From an uncultured Lachnospiraceae bacterium (GTDB lineage Bacteria > Bacillota > Clostridia > Lachnospirales > Lachnospiraceae): a stretch of DNA of 14,301 nt. Positions 7,554-14,301 of the stretch are shown piece after piece; within the stretch, counting starts at the first letter, position 1, and the number at the start of each line of letters is the position of its first letter. The notes below the pieces were generated by a model. That model had not been told where the DNA came from. It made no database searches and saw only the letters and a list, made by a program, of their open reading frames with translations. The position numbers and the translations under genes were made by a program. The stretch spans positions 1 to 14,301 of the forward strand of contig CAMALN010000015.1 in assembly GCA_945836565.1 (NCBI GenBank), written 5' to 3'.

Positions 7554-7593
7554 ATATACTTTATGCTTTCCTATCAGTTTTCCTTAGATTACA

Positions 7594-8973
7594 TTATGCT
7601 TTTTTGAGGAATACCTTGTAGCACTTGTATGCCTCATATATATCTGCCTTTGAGGTTATCTCCCATGGTGCATGCATATTAAGCACCGCCACACCACAAT
7701 CTATAACCTCCATTCCATACAGAGATAAAATGTATGCTATGGTTCCGCCACCACCTACATCAACCTTTCCAAGCTCAGCAGTCTGGAATGACACACCTCC
7801 ATCATCCATCATACTTCTGATTCTTGCTATATACTCTGCATTTGCATCATTTGAACCACTCTTACCGCGTGCTCCGGTAAACTTGCAGAATACGACTCCT
7901 CTTCCGAAGAATGAAGCATTCTTCTTGTCAAAAGCGCTGTCAAACATAGGGTCGTATGCTGCATTTACATCCGACGAAAGCATTGATGATGCAGCCAAGG
8001 TTCGTCTTAAGGTCAGGTCACTGTATACTCCCATAAGGTTAAGGAGCTCAGCCACGGTATTCTCGAAGAATCTGGACTGCATACCTGTTGCTCCGACACT
8101 GCCGATTTCCTCCTTGTCCGTAAGCAGACAGCAGGTGGTTTTCTTAACCTTCTCTGTCTCAAGCATAGCTATAAGAGAAGTGTATGCACACACTCTGTCA
8201 TCCTGTCCATATGACATTATCATACTCTTGTCAATTCCGGCTTCTCTCGCTGCACCGGCAGGTACAACCTCTATCTCTGCAGAGAGAAAATCCTCTTCTT
8301 CTATATCATATTTCTTCTTCAAAAGCTTTAATATATTTGCCTTTACAGCATCCTTTTCTTCACCCTTTAATGGCTTACTTCCAATAAGCACATCAAGATT
8401 CTCACCCTCGATAACCTTGTTTGCCTTCTTCTCCATCTGCTCACCCGCAAGATGAATAAGTAAATCTGACACACAAAATACCGGATCATTCTTATCTTCA
8501 CCGATAGCTATATCTACTACCGTACCATCCTTCTTAGCTACCACACCATGAAGAGCAAGAGGAATAGCCACCCACTGATACTTCTTGATACCACCATAAT
8601 AATGTGTATCAAGATATGCCATATCCTCCTTCTCATATAAAGGATTCTGCTTTATATCCATCCTCGGCGAATCTATGTGGGCACCGAGGATATTCATACC
8701 CTTTTCGATATTTTCACTTCCGATGTTGAACAGAGCTACAGCCTTGCCCATGCAAACCGCATAGAGCTTATCACCGGCCTTTACCTTTTTGCCCGATTTA
8801 ATAACCTCCGCTATATCCTTATATCCGTAATCAGCTATAAGCTTTACTATTTCTTTTACACATTCTCGCTCTGTCTTGCCCTTTGTAAGGAAATCTATAT
8901 ACCCCTTATTCAGCTTCTCAAGAGCATTCAATTCATTCTTGTCATATTTTTTCCATGCATTCGGTCTTTCCAT
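7594..8973 (-). CDS. M18-family aminopeptidase (aspartyl aminopeptidase-like), 459 aa
   Basis: Cytoplasmic metallopeptidase expected to remove N-terminal residues, typically acidic ones, from peptides using two metal ions. The expected metal and catalytic residues are present: His99 and Asp101 in GAHIDSPR, Asp258 in GQDDR, Glu288/Glu289 in DKEEIGS, Asp335 in SSDVNAA and His434 in NMHAPWE. Length matches the family and there is no signal peptide. The start ATG follows an AGGAG site by about 9 bases. It lies 25 bases after argD and 40 bases before the hybrid sensor gene, so it is probably cotranscribed with both. Its function looks like peptide turnover and has no evident tie to the signalling genes. 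Substrate preference within M18 is not settled by sequence. Confidence 0.93.
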   Translation of the reverse strand: MERPNAWKKYDKNELNALEKLNKGYIDFLTKGKTERECVKEIVKLIADYGYKDIAEVIKSGKKVKAGDKLYAVCMGKAVALFNIGSENIEKGMNILGAHIDSPRMDIKQNPLYEKEDMAYLDTHYYGGIKKYQWVAIPLALHGVVAKKDGTVVDIAIGEDKNDPVFCVSDLLIHLAGEQMEKKANKVIEGENLDVLIGSKPLKGEEKDAVKANILKLLKKKYDIEEEDFLSAEIEVVPAGAAREAGIDKSMIMSYGQDDRVCAYTSLIAMLETEKVKKTTCCLLTDKEEIGSVGATGMQSRFFENTVAELLNLMGVYSDLTLRRTLAASSMLSSDVNAAYDPMFDSAFDKKNASFFGRGVVFCKFTGARGKSGSNDANAEYIARIRSMMDDGGVSFQTAELGKVDVGGGGTIAYILSLYGMEVIDCGVAVLNMHAPWEITSKADIYEAYKCYKVFLKKA

Positions 8974-8998
8974 CTTTTTATACTCCTACATAAAATAA

Positions 8999-10201
8999 TT
9001 AGATATTATTCACTACATCCTCAAGTATATTATAAGCCTGATCACACTCCTCTGTTGATACATTAAGAGGTGGCACAAGACGTATAACCGCCGGTCTGAC
9101 TGCTGTTATAAGCAGTCCCTCTTCCGCCGCCTTGTACTTTATATCTGTAGCTATATCTTCAGTGAATTCAACGCCTATCATAAGTCCCTTTCCTCTAACC
9201 TGCTTAACCTTAGGCAGATTCTTGAGCTTATCTCTTAAGTATATTCCCTTAGCCATTGAATTATCAGATAATTTACTATCTATTATCTCCTCAATCTGTG
9301 CATAAGATGCTGCACAGGCTACCGGATTACCCGCAAAGGTGCTTCCATGTGCTCCCGGTCCAAATGTGAGTGCCAGCTTTGCACTTGTACACATCGCACC
9401 TATAGGCATACCGCCGCCCATAGCCTTTGCCATACTTACACAGTCAGGCTTTACGCCATAGCCCATATATGCCATGAGATATCCGGTACGTCCCCAGCCT
9501 GTCTGAACCTCATCAAACAGGAGAAGCATATTCCTCTCATCGCAAAGCTTTCTAAGTCCCTGCAGAAATTCCTTCGTAGCCGGTATAACTCCGCCCTCAC
9601 CCTGAACAGGCTCAACCATAATTGCTATAGTATCTTCGTCGCAGGCATTTGCAAAAGACTCAACATCATTAAAATCGGCATATACAAAGCCCGGAACAAG
9701 CGGGTCATAATTATGCTGTATAGGTGTGTCAGGCTGCCCTGTAGCTGCCAGAGTTCCAAGAGTTCTTCCATGAAAGCTGTTCCTTGCAGTTACAATCTTA
9801 TATCTATTCTCTCCAAAATTATCCTTTCCATACTTTCTGGCAAGCTTTATCATAACTTCATTTGCTTCTGCTCCGGAATTTTGAAAGTATATTTTTTCCA
9901 TGCCTATACTGTCACATATGAGCTTTGCAAGCTTTGCCTGCGGTTCAGTATAGAAATAATTCGATGCATGCATAAGCTTCTTACACTGCTCTTGTATGGC
10001 ATTTACCACCTTTGGATTACAATGTCCGGCACTGTTTACCGCTATTCCTGCCATAAAGTCAAGGTATTCTCTGCCATTTTCATCAACTATATATGCATCA
10101 TGTCCCTTCTTAGCTATAAAATCAAAACGCTTAAAGGTCTCATAAAAATATGTATCATATAAATCCTTTATCTCATCTTTTGTCAAATCCTGATTGTTCA
10201 T
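8999..10201 (-). CDS. argD: Acetylornithine aminotransferase, 400 aa
   Basis: Class-III PLP-dependent aminotransferase. The expected reaction is N-acetylornithine plus 2-oxoglutarate to N-acetylglutamate semialdehyde plus glutamate, in arginine synthesis in the cytoplasm. PLP contacts are visible: Gly110-Ala111 in the phosphate-binding NSGAEANE motif, Asp230 in FDEVQTGWGRTG, and the Schiff-base Lys259 in SMAKAMGGG. Length and the N-terminal YDTYFYETFKRF pattern fit ArgD rather than 4-aminobutyrate or ornithine aminotransferases, though succinylornithine or lysine-pathway activity cannot be excluded. A GGAG site precedes the ATG. It lies 16 bases after the CheV-type gene. No other arginine gene is present in this window, so it stands apart from an arg operon here, which is odd among signalling genes. 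Confidence 0.92.
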   Translation of the reverse strand: MNNQDLTKDEIKDLYDTYFYETFKRFDFIAKKGHDAYIVDENGREYLDFMAGIAVNSAGHCNPKVVNAIQEQCKKLMHASNYFYTEPQAKLAKLICDSIGMEKIYFQNSGAEANEVMIKLARKYGKDNFGENRYKIVTARNSFHGRTLGTLAATGQPDTPIQHNYDPLVPGFVYADFNDVESFANACDEDTIAIMVEPVQGEGGVIPATKEFLQGLRKLCDERNMLLLFDEVQTGWGRTGYLMAYMGYGVKPDCVSMAKAMGGGMPIGAMCTSAKLALTFGPGAHGSTFAGNPVACAASYAQIEEIIDSKLSDNSMAKGIYLRDKLKNLPKVKQVRGKGLMIGVEFTEDIATDIKYKAAEEGLLITAVRPAVIRLVPPLNVSTEECDQAYNILEDVVNNI

Positions 10202-10217
10202 TTTAAGTCACTCCAAA

Positions 10218-11129
10218 TTAATTATATATATCTTGTGCCACAAGGCCATCCAAAACTTCCACAAGCTTACCTATCTCCGGCTTACTTATCTGTGCATCTG
10301 CACCAAGTCTTTCGCCCTTTCTCTTCATATCGTCATTGATAAGTGAGGAGAATACAATAATAGGTACATGCTTTACGCCCTCCGTCTCCCTTATAAGCTT
10401 GATAAGATGATGTCCATCCATCTGCGGCATCTCTATATCTGTGATTATACATCTTGCTCCATAGTTGACAGAATTGTTCTTCTTAAGCTGCATGAGATAG
10501 TCCCATGCCTCCTGACCATTGTTTCTTATCGTAAGCTTTGTATATCCCGACTTATTAAGCGAATCCTTGATAAGCTGACAAAGCATAGGTGAATCCTCTA
10601 CCACAAGTATAGGTATCTCATTTCTGTCTCTGTCCTCAAGCTTTTCAATCTCGGATACTCTGAGGCTTGTCTCAGGACATATACTCTCTACTATACGTTC
10701 AAAATCTAGTATAATCAGCAGATTATCTGTGTTCTTGATGATGCCGGTAGCAATACCTGTTCCGGGTGCACTGACAGTGGCATCCGGCTTCACAACGTCC
10801 TTCCACGATACCCTGTTTATACCTATAACACTTTCTACATCAAAGGCTATATCAAGATTGTTAAAGTTTGTAACAATCAACAAATTATTCCTTCTGTCTC
10901 CACTATCAAAGCCCAAGGCTCCGAATAAATCTATTACAGTAATTATGGTTCCTCGCGGCATAAAAATACCCTCTATACAAGGATGAGAATTTGGTACCGG
11001 AGTAACCTTCTGATATGTAAGTATTTCTCTGACCTTTTCAACATTTATACCATAATGGTTCCCATTGATAACAAATTCCAAAACCTCAAGTTCATTTGTT
11101 CCGCTCTCCGTTAAAATATTTGAGTCCAT
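10218..11129 (-). CDS. cheV: CheV-type coupling protein: CheW domain plus receiver, 303 aa
   Basis: Predicted cytoplasmic adaptor linking chemoreceptors to CheA, with a receiver domain that tunes the coupling, as known for CheV of Bacillus subtilis. The CheW-like domain covers about residues 13-150 (FVINGNHYGINVEKVREIL; PRGTIITVIDL). The receiver covers about 172-300 with Glu178/Asp179, phosphoacceptor Asp231 in ITDIEMPQMDG, Ser261 and Lys283, all canonical. AAGGAGGT stands 6 bases before the ATG. The gene lies 16 bases after the lipoprotein gene and 16 before argD. No CheA, receptor or flagellar gene is in the window, so its partners must be elsewhere or non-standard. Domain assignment is firm; use in chemotaxis is inferred from family. 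Confidence 0.93.
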   Translation of the reverse strand: MDSNILTESGTNELEVLEFVINGNHYGINVEKVREILTYQKVTPVPNSHPCIEGIFMPRGTIITVIDLFGALGFDSGDRRNNLLIVTNFNNLDIAFDVESVIGINRVSWKDVVKPDATVSAPGTGIATGIIKNTDNLLIILDFERIVESICPETSLRVSEIEKLEDRDRNEIPILVVEDSPMLCQLIKDSLNKSGYTKLTIRNNGQEAWDYLMQLKKNNSVNYGARCIITDIEMPQMDGHHLIKLIRETEGVKHVPIIVFSSLINDDMKRKGERLGADAQISKPEIGKLVEVLDGLVAQDIYN

Positions 11130-11145
11130 ATTTCTACCTCCTTAT

Positions 11146-11958
11146 CTATTCAAGCTGCATTACAGCTTCCTTGTCCTCGTATTTTATCTGCAGCTTTAAG
11201 TCACTCATATTCTGTGCTATGTCATCTGATATCTGGAAGAGAAGTACATTTTCTTCAAACATACTCGGCTCCATAGTCTTCTGATATGTATACAGGTCAT
11301 CCATAAGGACAGTGAGCATCTGTCTTGCCGCCTTACTTTTGTCAACAATTATCCTGTATACAATATCCTTATTATATAAATCCACCTCATGCGACTCATT
11401 CACTGTATTTTCAACATTAAACTTCACCACTAGTAATTTATAGCCCTTTGGTGCCTCAATCTCTATATATACCCCATCCTGGTCATAGGACGGATATCTG
11501 TCTAAAATCATATAATATGAATACTTAACAGAAAGATTTTCTTCGCCTAAAAACTCACCAATATTGAAGTTTTTATCCACATTTGCTTCTATACCGGATA
11601 TATTTTCTATACCAATAATCGGCGTTGACTCGTTGTTACTACTATCTCCAGCTTCCGTCTCCTGAGTGGTATTGTCCACAGCCTCCGTTGTAGCTTCCGT
11701 AGTGGTAACCTCTGTTACACCTTCCTCAGTAGTTGTGATTTCTTCGGTAACTTCCTCAGTGGTTGTTAGCTCTTCGGTAGTATCCTCTCCGTCATAATAA
11801 TATTTCAAATCTATCTTAGTTCCATACTTTATAAGGAGCTCAGCTGCATACTCTGCAACCATATAGTTCTCCTCTTCCGTAAGGTCGATAGACTTTGTGC
11901 ATCCAACAGCAAAAAGTGATAAAATCATCAATGTGCATATGCCCAATAGCTTTTTCAT
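11146..11958 (-). CDS. Lipoprotein with Thr/Glu-rich repeat linker, 270 aa
   Basis: Predicted surface lipoprotein of unknown function. The N-terminus MKKLLGICTLMILSLFAVGC is a type II signal peptide with the lipid-acceptor Cys20. After a short helical segment comes a linker of about 50 residues dominated by Thr and Glu (runs such as TTTEEVTEEITTTEE), then a C-terminal domain of about 130 residues with alternating beta-like strands (YKLLVVKFNVENT), which recalls the Ig-like fold of DUF4352-type lipoproteins. That resemblance is loose. The start at 11958 is fixed by GGAGG 6 bases upstream and by the signal peptide. A TTG 63 bases further up has no ribosome site. It follows the histidine kinase gene by 56 bases, the widest gap in the array, so it could be the ligand-facing partner or a target of that system. 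Confidence 0.88.
   Translation of the reverse strand: MKKLLGICTLMILSLFAVGCTKSIDLTEEENYMVAEYAAELLIKYGTKIDLKYYYDGEDTTEELTTTEEVTEEITTTEEGVTEVTTTEATTEAVDNTTQETEAGDSSNNESTPIIGIENISGIEANVDKNFNIGEFLGEENLSVKYSYYMILDRYPSYDQDGVYIEIEAPKGYKLLVVKFNVENTVNESHEVDLYNKDIVYRIIVDKSKAARQMLTVLMDDLYTYQKTMEPSMFEENVLLFQISDDIAQNMSDLKLQIKYEDKEAVMQLE
11721..11780. repeat. 30-base tandem repeat inside the lipoprotein linker
   Basis: Two adjacent 30-base units match at 25 positions. Each encodes ten residues of the Thr/Glu linker. More degenerate TTE-type codon runs extend on both sides. The pattern suggests growth by slippage or duplication, keeping the reading frame. Confidence 0.7.
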
Positions 11959-11992
11959 GGTTTTCCTCCATTTTCTACACATAACTATAATG

Positions 11993-12021
11993 ATTTTACC
12001 ACTTTTTTGAATTATCAGCAA
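11993..12021 (-). promoter_or_regulatory. Possible internal promoter before the lipoprotein gene
   Basis: On the minus strand TGG-TAAAAT (extended -10, hexamer at 11993-11998) has TTGCTG (12016-12021) 17 bases upstream, over the end of the kinase gene. The same GTGGTAAAAT string occurs before the response regulator gene. It would give a leader of about 28 bases with GGAGG. The -35 is weak, so this is tentative. Confidence 0.35.
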
Positions 12022-13484
12022 GGTGTATTAGCATCTAGTTCAAAATAAAAAACTACTCCATCTTCTACATTATATACACCATACGGCTTACCATGTGCTT
12101 CCATAGTCGCAGCCACTATAGAAAGCCCGATGCCGCTTCCGCCATATTCCCTTGTCCTCGCTTTATCAGCCTTATAAAATTTTATGAACAGCTTGTCTAT
12201 GTCCTCAGCTGCGATATTATCTCCCTGATTGTACACAGATACCCTGATGTTTTCATCTCGTTTTTCAAGGGAAATTCTTATCACTCCTCCCGGTGTGACA
12301 TAATGAATAGCATTCGTAAGCAGATTCGTAAAAACTTCCTCTATCATATATTCGTCCGCCCATACATACACCGGTGGTTTTTCATCAAATATAATATCTG
12401 CATCACTGTTTTCGGCAAGTATCTGAGTTGCATTTACAATCTGACATATGAAATCTACCAATTCAAATCTTTCAATCTTTAATGGTTCATTTCCGAATTC
12501 AATTTCGTTCAAATCCAAAAGCTTCTTAACAAGGTCATTCATCTTTCTGGACTCATCAAGTATGACATCTGTATAGAATTCCCTTGTCTCCTCATCGTCC
12601 GCCATGTCCTTAAGTCCCTCCGCATAACCCTGAATCAGGGCTATAGGAGTTTTAAGCTCATGCGATACATGAGACAGGAATTCCTTTCTCATATCATCTA
12701 TCTGTTGTTTGTTATCTATATCCTTTTGAAGCTGTATGTTCGCCGCCTTAAGCTCTGATATAGTTGTCTCCAGCTTCCAGGACATCGCATTCATATAGGA
12801 AGCAAGTTCTCCTATCTCATCCTTGGTTGCAACAGGAACCTTCACATCAAAATTAAGCTCTGTCATCTCTTTTGCCGCATGTGACAATCTCTTTATCGGT
12901 GCCGAAAAAATATTAGAGAATGCAAGTATAAATACTGAGCCGAATATCAAAAGTCCAACCATTATATTATTGAATACCTTGGTAATAACACGCAATGCAG
13001 ACTCAATTCTTGAAAACGGACTTCTTATGACTATAAGCATGCCATTGTCCAATACACCCACAAGATCATAGAAATCTGCATTAAGCAAGGTATCATGTGT
13101 CTTATTTATCTCATATGTTCCCCTTTCAAAGCTGAAATTTCCACTGCTGTTTATAGCATTTGAAATTCCCTCTATGCTTCGCATCATCTGGCTTTCATCA
13201 TTTATCGTTGTATATATATTTTTATTCTCGCTGTCGAAGATAACTACAGTTGAATCAAGCGTATTGACTATTTGCCCACTCAGATCCATCTTATCACCAT
13301 CTATCTTATACGACTTGCTCATTACACTGTTACATGAATCATAGGTTTTGATAAGATTTGTCTTGACATTCATTATGAATACCCTGCCAACTACAAACTG
13401 ACTTATAAACCATGCCGCACCTATGACAAAAAGCACAAAGGTGATAACCATGATAGTAATCTTGATTCGTATCGATACCTTCAT
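12015..13484 (-). CDS. Sensor histidine kinase with HAMP domain, 489 aa
   Basis: Membrane sensor kinase that should phosphorylate the response regulator encoded immediately upstream. Transmembrane helices at about 9-33 and 172-194 enclose an extracellular sensor domain of about 135 residues without a recognised signature. Then come a HAMP domain (about 193-245), the DHp helix with phosphoacceptor His275 in SHVSHELKTP, and the ATPase domain with N-box NLLTNAIHYV, a G1 box written VYNQGDNI (Asn for the usual Asp, common in this Gram-positive group) and G2 GGSGIGLSI. The ATG follows the regulator's stop codon by one base, so the pair is translationally coupled, and it overlaps nothing downstream. 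The signal is unknown. The extracytoplasmic sensor and following lipoprotein suggest an envelope stimulus. Confidence 0.95.
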   Translation of the reverse strand: MKVSIRIKITIMVITFVLFVIGAAWFISQFVVGRVFIMNVKTNLIKTYDSCNSVMSKSYKIDGDKMDLSGQIVNTLDSTVVIFDSENKNIYTTINDESQMMRSIEGISNAINSSGNFSFERGTYEINKTHDTLLNADFYDLVGVLDNGMLIVIRSPFSRIESALRVITKVFNNIMVGLLIFGSVFILAFSNIFSAPIKRLSHAAKEMTELNFDVKVPVATKDEIGELASYMNAMSWKLETTISELKAANIQLQKDIDNKQQIDDMRKEFLSHVSHELKTPIALIQGYAEGLKDMADDEETREFYTDVILDESRKMNDLVKKLLDLNEIEFGNEPLKIERFELVDFICQIVNATQILAENSDADIIFDEKPPVYVWADEYMIEEVFTNLLTNAIHYVTPGGVIRISLEKRDENIRVSVYNQGDNIAAEDIDKLFIKFYKADKARTREYGGSGIGLSIVAATMEAHGKPYGVYNVEDGVVFYFELDANTPC

Positions 13485-13485
13485 A

Positions 13486-14163
13486 CTAAACTACCTCAAA
13501 TTTGTATCCCATACCCCATATCGTCTTGATGTAATCACCATATGCACCAAGCTTGCTTCTAAGCTTCTTCACATGAGTATCAATAGTTCTCGCATCTCCA
13601 AAATAATCATAATTCCATACATTATTGAGTATCTTTTCTCTCGATAGTGCAACTCCCTGATTCGTCATAAAATAATTGAGAAGCTCGAATTCCTTGTAGC
13701 TTAGCTCTACCTCTTCGCCATCTATCATCACCTTATGCGCCGATACATTTAATTCTATACCCTTTACAGATATAATGTCTGTCCCCGAATCCGACATACT
13801 TCTTCTTAGAACCGCCTCAACTCTTGCCACAAGTATCTTCGGCGAAAACGGTTTGGATATATATTCATCCACGCCAAGCTCGAAGCCCTTAAGCTCATCC
13901 GCCTCCGAGGTCTTCGCAGTAAGCATAATAATCGGTACATCCGACAGCTTTCTAACCTCCTCGGCAACCTCATATCCATTAAGCTTTGGCATCATAACAT
14001 CCAGAATAATAAGAGATATATCTCTGTTTCCCATAAATATATCTATTGCCTGTTCTCCATTTTCAGCCTCAATAACACTGTAATTATTCTTAACAAGATA
14101 ATCCTTTACAAGCTTTCTCATCCTGCTTTCATCATCGACTACAAGTATTTTCAACTTATCCAT
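13486..14163 (-). CDS. OmpR/PhoB-family response regulator, 225 aa
   Basis: DNA-binding response regulator paired with the kinase encoded next. The receiver (about 4-118) has Asp10/Asp11, phosphoacceptor Asp55 in LIILDVMMP, Thr82 and Lys104, all canonical. The C-terminal winged helix (about 130-225) shows the usual elements, LSYKEFELLNYFMTN, the recognition-helix region RTIDTHVKKLRSKL and the final wing IWGMGYKFE. The start is ATG at 14163, 8 bases from GGAGG (14172-14176). A GTG at 14172 in the same frame overlaps that ribosome site and is rejected. It is the first gene of the array and follows the terminator at 14222-14259, so it probably has its own promoter and may regulate itself. Target genes cannot be read from this window. 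Confidence 0.96.
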   Translation of the reverse strand: MDKLKILVVDDESRMRKLVKDYLVKNNYSVIEAENGEQAIDIFMGNRDISLIILDVMMPKLNGYEVAEEVRKLSDVPIIMLTAKTSEADELKGFELGVDEYISKPFSPKILVARVEAVLRRSMSDSGTDIISVKGIELNVSAHKVMIDGEEVELSYKEFELLNYFMTNQGVALSREKILNNVWNYDYFGDARTIDTHVKKLRSKLGAYGDYIKTIWGMGYKFEVV

Positions 14164-14191
14164 ACTAGTCACCTCCGGTATTCATATCTAT

Positions 14192-14220
14192 ATTTTACCA
14201 CAGTTTTATGTATAATTTGT
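14192..14220 (-). promoter_or_regulatory. Probable promoter of the seven-gene array
   Basis: On the minus strand TGG-TAAAAT forms an extended -10 (hexamer at 14192-14197). The -35 region 17 bases upstream (ACAAAT) is poor, as is common with extended -10 promoters or activator-dependent ones. It lies between a terminator and the first gene, the right place for the operon promoter. Confidence 0.5.
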
Positions 14221-14221
14221 G

Positions 14222-14259
14222 AAAAATAAAAAAATAACAGTAACTTATGTTACTGTTAT
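14222..14259 (-). terminator. Rho-independent terminator of the gene upstream of the window edge
   Basis: A perfect 11-base stem (ATAACAGTAAC / GTTACTGTTAT, 14234-14259) with a 4-base loop is followed on the minus strand by seven T, A and five T. It isolates the regulator operon from the preceding gene. Confidence 0.92.
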
Positions 14260-14272
14260 CTTAATAATCTCA

Positions 14273-14301
14273 TTACTGTGCATCCGGTGTAACCACTTCG
14301 A
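14273..14301 (-). CDS. Possible C-terminal tail of an off-window gene
   Basis: One minus-strand frame reads EVVTPDAQ then TAA, ending 13 bases before the terminator stem, the usual spacing for a gene end. The other two frames also run open to later stops, one inside the hairpin. With only eight codons visible nothing can be said about the product. Confidence 0.3.

Noticed and set aside
7625..8455. Plus-strand open frame of 276 codons
   Set aside because: It lies wholly antisense to the M18 aminopeptidase gene, is rich in Ser and Pro from reversed codons, and has no recognisable domain.
9347..10162. Plus-strand open frame of 271 codons
   Set aside because: It is antisense to argD, Cys/His/Tyr-rich in the way of shadow frames, and lacks a ribosome site.
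11959..12021. Longer N-terminus for the lipoprotein starting at TTG 12021
   Set aside because: It would overlap the kinase gene, lacks a ribosome site and would place 21 charged residues before a good lipoprotein signal peptide.
14164..14172. GTG start for the response regulator
   Set aside because: The GTG overlaps the GGAGG ribosome site. The ATG at 14163 has correct spacing and gives the normal length.

Overview
The window reads as part of a low-GC Clostridia chromosome, most likely a member of the Lachnospiraceae. The grounds are AT-rich intergenic DNA, strong AGGAGG-type ribosome binding sites, a lipoprotein with a Thr/Glu-rich linker, M18-type aminopeptidase and propeller-type hybrid kinase styles common in that family, and a tRNA-Gly without an encoded CCA. 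This taxonomic reading is an inference from style. No 16S or marker gene is present. Every gene I can support lies on the minus strand, so the window is best read from its right end to its left.

Right part (14.3 to 3.2 kb): after the terminator of an off-window gene comes a tightly packed array of seven genes. In transcription order these are an OmpR/PhoB-type response regulator, its HAMP-containing histidine kinase, a lipoprotein, a CheV-type CheW-receiver protein, an acetylornithine aminotransferase (argD), an M18 aminopeptidase, and a 1438-residue propeller-sensor hybrid. Gaps between genes are -7 to 56 bases and I see no internal terminator, so they are probably one transcription unit, perhaps with a second promoter before the lipoprotein.

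Middle (3.24 to 2.9 kb): a tRNA-Gly(GCC) with its own near-consensus promoter, a hairpin in the 5' leader, and a strong terminator with a UUCG loop.

Left part (2.85 to 0.8 kb): a self-contained YtrA-like operon of a GntR regulator, an ABC ATPase and a membrane permease, with a consensus promoter overlapped by a palindromic operator and a terminator at the end. Beyond it, cut by the left edge, is a patatin-like phospholipase of the YjjU type.

The most unusual object is the large hybrid sensor. It has two predicted beta-propellers, a Y_Y_Y domain and a membrane helix, followed by a kinase-like core whose phosphoacceptor histidine position is Asn814. Its ATP-binding boxes look intact. The receiver keeps its phosphorylatable Asp1117 but has Asp1149 where the conserved Thr/Ser belongs. 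A C-terminal Hpt domain keeps its histidine (His1268). It therefore looks like a sensor that cannot work as an ordinary cis-autophosphorylating hybrid kinase, and it sits in an array with a complete two-component pair and a CheV protein that could be partners.
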